A stretch of 64,000 bases of DNA from Sipunculus nudus. Taxonomy: Eukaryota > Annelida > Sipuncula > Golfingiida > Sipunculidae. Positions 58,523 to 64,000 of this stretch are shown here, in pieces (position 1 is the first letter of the stretch; the number at the start of each line of letters is the position of its first letter). The DNA is taken from contig CM049315.1 of assembly GCA_026874595.1 (NCBI GenBank), forward strand, positions 16,887,664 through 16,951,663, in the 5' to 3' direction. The notes under the pieces were generated by a model. It was not told the DNA's origin and ran no database searches. It saw only the letters and a program-made list of their open reading frames with translations. Made by a program: the position numbers and the translations under genes.

Positions 58523-59221
58523 GTATATATCTAAACTGGACACTGGTGCAGGAATGGAGTATAGACTCTAGTTATATTTGTATTCATATATATCTAAACT
58601 GGACACTGGTGCAGGAATGGAGTATAGACTCTAGTTATATTTGTATTCATATATATCTAAACTGGACACTGGTGCAGGAATGGAGTATAGACTCTAGTTA
58701 TATTTGTATTCATATATATCTAAACCCGACACTGGTGCAGGAATGGAGTATAGACTCTAGTTATATTTGTATTCATATATAATATATATCTCTTTATAAA
58801 TGGATTCCCTTTCCTCGTATATATGATCCATATTACCACCTTCATAAATCACTCCAAATCATTTCTAAAACTACAGAAACTATCAGGGTATTTTTTAAGT
58901 AATTAATACGATTAAACATGAGTGACATTAAATGACGTGACCAACATCACTGACGTTCAACCAAAGACTCCGTGAAAATCTCAAATAAACCCGTTTTGTC
59001 ATCACAAGTGACGGTGGCAGTGACACTTCTTTCCTAATATTAAAATCGGAGGACACAAATCAGATTACGGAATTTGACTTGGCAAGAGCATTACATTACT
59101 GGTATTTAATTAATAATTATAACTTACTATACTGAAAATATTTTGGTTCTTGTGTGTAATATCGTCCTCTGGATGACAGTTGTTGTGGTTATTGGAGAGA
59201 GAAGATGAACTTACTGAAAGG

Positions 59222-59235
59222 CCGCTAGATGGCGA
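59222..59235 (+). promoter_or_regulatory. CTCF-like motif
   Basis: CCGCTAGATGGCGA matches the CTCF core at 12 of 14 positions and shares TAGATGGCGA with the site at 9,907 on the other strand. Confidence 0.3.
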
Positions 59236-59995
59236 CACCTGTCATCGAACTAAGAATATTAAAAGTAGGAAGTTCCTAAAGAATTTTGGGGGTATAACAT
59301 TTGTGGATCGTTTGTATAAATATAAATAAGCAGGCCTTATTTCCACTCCCCGGGAAAGTGAAAAAAATTTCGTGTTCATTTTTTTTTCAGTTATAAAGCA
59401 AGTCTAAATTATTGCTTTTCTTTAAACATATTATTGAAGTTAAAAACAATTATGATTTGCAGAGAAACACCTAACTGACAATAAAATGAATTAAATTAAA
59501 TTTCATTCATATTTGCACTTCCATAATAAATATAATTAGTTGTAATTCTCTTTTTTATTAAAGGTGGAGAAATATACATATACGAATCATTGCCACTGTT
59601 GAAAAAGGGGCTATATAAAAAAATGTATTATCCTTCTCATGTTATTTACAAAACTATCTGTGGCAAAAACTATGGCAGCTACACTTAAATTTCAAGAGGC
59701 CAAATAAACTATAGCGAATTCATTGAAATCTGCTTTAGTCTGCGAGAGTTGCAAAAATTATACCTATACCTTATAATGCAGGTAATTAGTCTGGTCACTG
59801 ACACTATCATAGAATTTAAATACATTAAATTTTATTTATTTAAATGCATATATATATATATATTGTCATGTCAATTGACATGTATTTTATGCATAATTCT
59901 ATAGTTCTTTTTGGAACCTTATCGACATGTCAGCGCTTTAAAGTATACATAACACCGGTTCTAGAAAATAAAAAAATAAATGAAAAATTATATCA

Positions 59996-60138
59996 TTAAT
60001 TATTATTATTATTATTTTATTATTATTAATTTATTATTATTGTTATTATTGTTATTATTTATTATTTTATTATTATTAATTTATTATTATTGTTATTTTA
60101 TCATTATTATTATTATTATTATTATTATTGTTATTTTA

Positions 60139-60204
<66 letters not shown>
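59996..60204. repeat. (ATT)n microsatellite with GTT interruptions
   Basis: About 200 bp of ATT repeats. The right half contains some 28 nearly pure units, and the left half is a twice-repeated ~60-bp compound block (ATTTATTATTATTGTTATT). Confidence 0.95.
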
Positions 60205-60205
<1 letters not shown>

Positions 60206-60699
60206 GATGATATTGGAACAGAAGAATGTCCAGTTACCTCAGTCTGTGTCTTCACCTTGTTTACCAAGCAAACGCTTATCAACACGAGGATCGTTTTTAC
60301 AAGCGTTTACTGGATATCAAGCTTTTTATTGATAGCAATAGACACACAGAGTGATTTATCAAACTAAATCACTGAGCACTTGATGTGTCAGTTGCTGACC
60401 TACATACAATGAGTACATTTGGAGCCGATATAAATCAAAGGCTGTTTATGCTATCTTGAGGTACAGTGGGAAGAAATTGCGTTTTGAGTTTCATATGTAA
60501 GCCAAATGACTTGCAGATATGATGAAAACATATACAAACTTCCCTTTGTTAATCCATGTATACAAATGCATTGGGAGAGAGTGGATTAGTGGCGTCAATT
60601 GACTCAATTTATCTTCAAGGGTATAAGGGGGATGACTCGCAGGCGAGGGAGGGACACTTTTCCTTTCCTATAATCTACTCAAATTAAACATTTTGTCCT

Positions 60700-60719
60700 A
60701 TATATATATATATATATAT
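60700..60719. repeat. (TA)n microsatellite
   Basis: Ten TA units in AT-rich intergenic DNA. Confidence 0.85.
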
Positions 60720-60971
60720 TTTCTGTGTGACCCATTTCAAATCTATTCCAGCTAAGTATAATTCAGTTTTTGAAAAGTAAGGTAATTTATGCTTCAGAAA
60801 AGATTAATTCTAAACCAGCCTCAGATATGTAACTTTTTAGAGTAAAGTCAGAAATTGAGAAATGAAACCAAAGCCTGAGCATTCTAACTATTAATGTTTA
60901 TTTATTTCCATTATATAAATCTTATTCTCTTAATAGCATCATGATAACATGATTGTAGCTTAAAAGTAGGG

Positions 60972-60972
60972 G

Positions 60973-61018
<46 letters not shown>

Positions 61019-61022
61019 TATA
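60972..61022. repeat. Imperfect (TA)n microsatellite
   Basis: TA repeats with AA interruptions next to GGGGATATA. A 15-base C run lies nearby at 61,140. Confidence 0.85.
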
Positions 61023-61159
61023 CTCCCTATCCCAATTTAATGACGCCCCTGCATGCATGAGGTGCATGGATGGTTAGCACGTAACGTTATTATTATAATA
61101 AAATTATCATTTTAACCACAGGACGATTAAATTATTTGCCCCCCCCCCCCCCCTTGCCC

Positions 61160-62779
61160 CCATTTACCGCCATTTAAAACAGCTATAGGGGTGTATATTA
61201 CGTGTGGCGACATCAACATTAAGAGGATAATTAAAGGGAAGTAGATCAAGCGGGTTTACCAGCAGACACTGGGCTTGCATGCTGTGACCTAACGGACTGC
61301 ACTTATTAAGGGGCTCCTTTATTTATTTACTTAATATGGATTGTGAATAATAAAACAAGCTAAAGAGAGTGAACGGTAATAAAAGCAAAACAAAATTATT
61401 AGGTTATTTTATGCACTAGATCTCCGAGTTTCAGGCTGTTGTTTGATTGAATTTCTTAACTTAAATTTGTAAAAGGGAAATGAACGTACATCTCTTAAAT
61501 GAAAACTTATGAATGCACACTTCCCGTTTATAAAAATAATATAAAGAAATTTCGAAGCGTGCATCACTTGCGTTCATATCAGAGCCGATGTATATATAAA
61601 GATATTTGTGCTATATTTTAGTAAGATAAATATAAAATTAATAAAATACGGATAATATATTATTATATGGAATATATATTTGAAAAATTATGCTTTCCAG
61701 TGACTTTATTACTATTGTATTTTAGTGAGATATATATAAACTTAATAAAATAAATAAATAATTAAAATATAATATGTAAAACTATATTTAGAAAAAAATA
61801 AGCTTTCCTGTCACTTAATTAGGCTTACCCTTGATTCAAAACGAAGAATATTCTGTTTAAGTAGGAGGACAGAATAATGGTCTGAGAAACGTAACAACGT
61901 ACATGTTTATGAAAGTGTATCAACGAAGACGACAATAATAATATAAAAACGTTTGACATCATACTGTTTACTCAGTATAATGAATGGAAAACATCACAAC
62001 AGTAATCATTAACTGCTTTATTCAGTCTAATTATATATAACACTGTCAGTTGACAACTTGAAGCAATTAAGAGTTGGGGACTCGCCCCCTTGCCACACCC
62101 CCTAATTAGCTAGCAGGCTGCCAGCGATCGAGCTTGGGCAGCCTGAGGGCTGGCGGGTGGTCACAGGTTTACCTGGAACGGGGGTTCAGAATTGATTCAT
62201 TACCAAGAATGAAAAAAAAATGCAATAACTTTGCACTGAAAAGTGATAATAACTTCATTTAAAAACTACTAGCTGTAATCCTGAAATGAAAAGCTATCCA
62301 GTTATTTTTTTTTCACAAAAAAAAATCCTCAATTTTGAATCACATGTTCAGTTATTTTTACCGTCACATATATTATTGATGGGAGCAAGGGTACATTGTT
62401 GTACATTACAAAGGCGGGCTTCAACATTATAATAATAATAATAAAGAAATTCTCGACACTGCAACAAGGGAGAACAAAATTTACATTACACCCAAGATGT
62501 CTGCGCCCTTGTGACTCCAGGGTCTTCGCTTTATGCATTCATTGGCATTTTATCAACAGGGCACAGGTCATCAAGCTAGAAAAAAAGTTATCATATGACA
62601 CGGACAAACCCCTGATCAAGTCAGTGCACGGTAGTTAATGCACAATTTAGTTATAATTTAACATGTGCCCAAAGTTTGGACAGTTGTGTAAGAGTGTTTC
62701 ATAAATTACAGTACCCGGGTACTTCATTGCCAGTGATTACCAGGCAGGGCCAGTGCAGTGGGTACTAGCCCATTAGAAT
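61160..62779. other. Intergenic, nothing firm recognised
   Basis: AT-rich DNA. A GC-richer patch at 62,080-62,170 shows no motif I can name. Confidence 0.35.
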
Positions 62780-62842
62780 GAACTCCTCAATTGCTTTTTT
62801 CAGTGACTGACGCAATGTGGAGTCCACAAATTGCACCTGCAG

Positions 62843-63385
62843 TGGTAGAACTATAGAAACCGGGCTTCAGCCTACGGCCGGTACAACGGGTGTCGCATAA
62901 TAAATTGTTTCCTGGAAAAGGCCGATACATATCATTTTCCTCAGAATTCCCGTATTTAATTTTGCTCATAGCTGGAGTTTATTATATTAGAGGAGGAGGG
63001 GTCCGGGGGAACCCAGCCGTCTGAACGGGGGTGTGGGGGCGGAGCCCCCACCTTAAGCTTAATTTTCCTGTTAAAATAGTAAATGGTTTCCCATTTTCGC
63101 GATAGATGCCTCTTCAATCGCAGATATAAATGAACAAAACTAAATGCTCCTGCTGGTATCTCGTCTTCACGGCTCATTTAGTAGCGTGTAGGGCTCCTAG
63201 TCTAGAGATCGTAGGTTCGATTCCCGATTCAGGCGACTTCTGATGCTTAGTACTTGTTTATGTTAGAAGAGTTGAGTGTAGGGACATCTACAGGGAAAAG
63301 TAGGAGTTAAAATAGGGAATGAGAGGAGACAATTTTATTTATATGTTCCTCAATAGAAGCAAAGCCTGCGTTCTATAGTGGCTCC
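62843..63385 (+). mobile_element. ~543-bp insertion with 7-bp target duplication
   Basis: It is absent from the other copy of the host repeat at 17.4-17.9 kb and is bounded by CCTGCAG direct repeats. It contains a GC-rich patch (GGGGGCGGAGCCCCCA at 63,036) and the tRNA-like head described next. The family is not named. Confidence 0.7.
63165..63240 (+). mobile_element. tRNA-derived SINE head
   Basis: TAGCGTGTAGGGCTCCTAGT resembles a degenerate A box, and GTAGGTTCGATTCCC about 30 nt later is a good RNA polymerase III B box, in the spacing of a tRNA-derived SINE promoter. No cloverleaf complete enough for a functional tRNA was seen. Confidence 0.55.
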
Positions 63386-64000
63386 CCTGCAGTTAACTGT
63401 GATTATAACAATCCATACACAACTGTGAGATTTAACATATATCCATTGATTAATGTTCAGTACATCTATGTGTGTTGTATGTCTGACCACTAGATAACAT
63501 TGCTGTTCTGTTCTCAGCCCTATTTTGCACCAAGGAAGTTATAATATGAAAATAACAGTACTAATACCTAAAGCCTTATACAGGACTGCCACCAAATGCA
63601 AGATGTTTATCGGGGCTGTTAATGCTTCAATTCTCTCTGGACAAATAATATCAGTTGTTGATGTTACAGGTGCTTCATGCTTTCAAGAATGTTTATTTTT
63701 TATTACAGACCTTTCAACATACAACATTATGTGAACATTGGTTTATTAAAACCATAGGAAATATTTTTATTCAATTTCCTTTCTAAGAGTAACAGATCTT
63801 ATCGTGCTATAACCTCAATTAGCCCTTTGGTGAGCCGGCTACGCAACAGAAACCTGTTGCGTCGCCGTCTGCGGCTAAGTCACGGTGGTTTTATCGAATT
63901 TGTGGCACTGTGTAGAGTGATCTTACAGAGTTAAAAGTCTGTGAAAGTATCATAATTCCTCATTTATGATTATAGAACCATGTTTCCATCCAAAATATGC

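Larger units (their letters stand above)
57985..58785 (+). repeat. 63-bp minisatellite, interrupted by an insertion
   Basis: The unit GGACACTGGTGCAGGAATGG followed by AGTATAGACTCTAGTTATA and TTTGTATTCATATATATCTA occurs once at 57,990-58,046 and four times at 58,537-58,785. The copies are almost identical. The gap is filled by the inverted-repeat element at 58,050-58,522, so the array predates the insertion. Confidence 0.93.
62780..63882 (+). repeat. Dispersed repeat family A, copy B (split by an insertion)
   Basis: The outer parts (62,780-62,842 and 63,386-63,882) align with the reverse complement of 17,352-17,925. The middle is an insertion flanked by the direct repeat CCTGCAG (62,836-62,842 and 63,386-63,392). 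The ends contain the CAACAGAAACCTGTTGCG hairpin near 63,845. Confidence 0.82.

Noticed and set aside
58546-58782. Open frame of 21-residue repeats (SIDSSYICIHIYLNWTLV)
   Set aside because: The 63-bp minisatellite period is a multiple of three. No start context or gene structure.
59996-60332. Leu/Ile-rich open frames across the ATT microsatellite
   Set aside because: Pure translation of an (ATT)n repeat; not a membrane protein.
63165-63240. Functional tRNA gene
   Set aside because: The B box is good, but the A box is weak and no acceptor stem or anticodon arm pairs properly. A tRNA-derived SINE head fits better.

Overview
The window is animal genomic DNA: AT-rich, intron-rich, crowded with degraded transposons, and with no bacterial-style gene packing. 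Divergent repeats built around the motif TGACCTTTGACCT, jockey/CR1-like retrotransposon remnants, many small non-autonomous elements, and the protein similarities suggest a mollusc, most likely a bivalve. The species call is inference.

Layout. Positions 1-6,130 hold two different decayed non-LTR retrotransposons, both on the + strand. Positions 6,130-13,200 are intergenic, with a ~200-bp tandem repeat, a CTCF-like site and a GC-rich inverted repeat around an AT-rich core that contains a (TA)n tract. COMMD6 (COMM domain protein) lies on the + strand at 13,224-14,624 as three exons. From 54,401 down to 21,918 on the - strand lies a complete SLC30A9 (ZnT9, mitochondrial zinc transporter) coding sequence. 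I rebuilt it as 17 coding exons with matching phases, 1,749 nt in total, encoding 582 residues plus stop; human ZnT9 is 568. The two genes are arranged tail to tail. SLC30A9 introns carry a hAT-like element with an 8-bp target duplication, several families of divergent ~150-310-bp repeats, and the feature below. Upstream of SLC30A9 (54.4-64 kb) the sequence is intergenic, with microsatellites, a 63-bp minisatellite split by a ~470-bp inverted-repeat element, and nested dispersed repeats.

The main discovery candidate is a ~13.9-kb array of an 84-bp unit (39,633-53,576, about 166 units) that fills almost all of SLC30A9 intron 2. It is not ordinary intronic satellite DNA. Each unit copies the last ~54 nt of coding exon 2, its 5' splice site (G/GTAAGC or G/GTAAAC) and the first ~30 nt of the intron. 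Exon 2 itself is the first unit of the array. The intron therefore presents some 166 copies of its own 5' splice site. Each copy is preceded by an in-phase 18-codon mini-exon and a possible CAG acceptor. Inclusion of units, or read-through of units, would keep the SLC30A9 frame until a TGA-bearing unit is reached. The thousand-codon open frames on the other strand of the array are by-products of an 84-bp period that is divisible by three.

Limits: untranslated ends, promoters and the upstream exons of COMMD6 could not be placed. Transposon families are named from motifs and structure only, with no database search. Array unit counts come from length divided by period.
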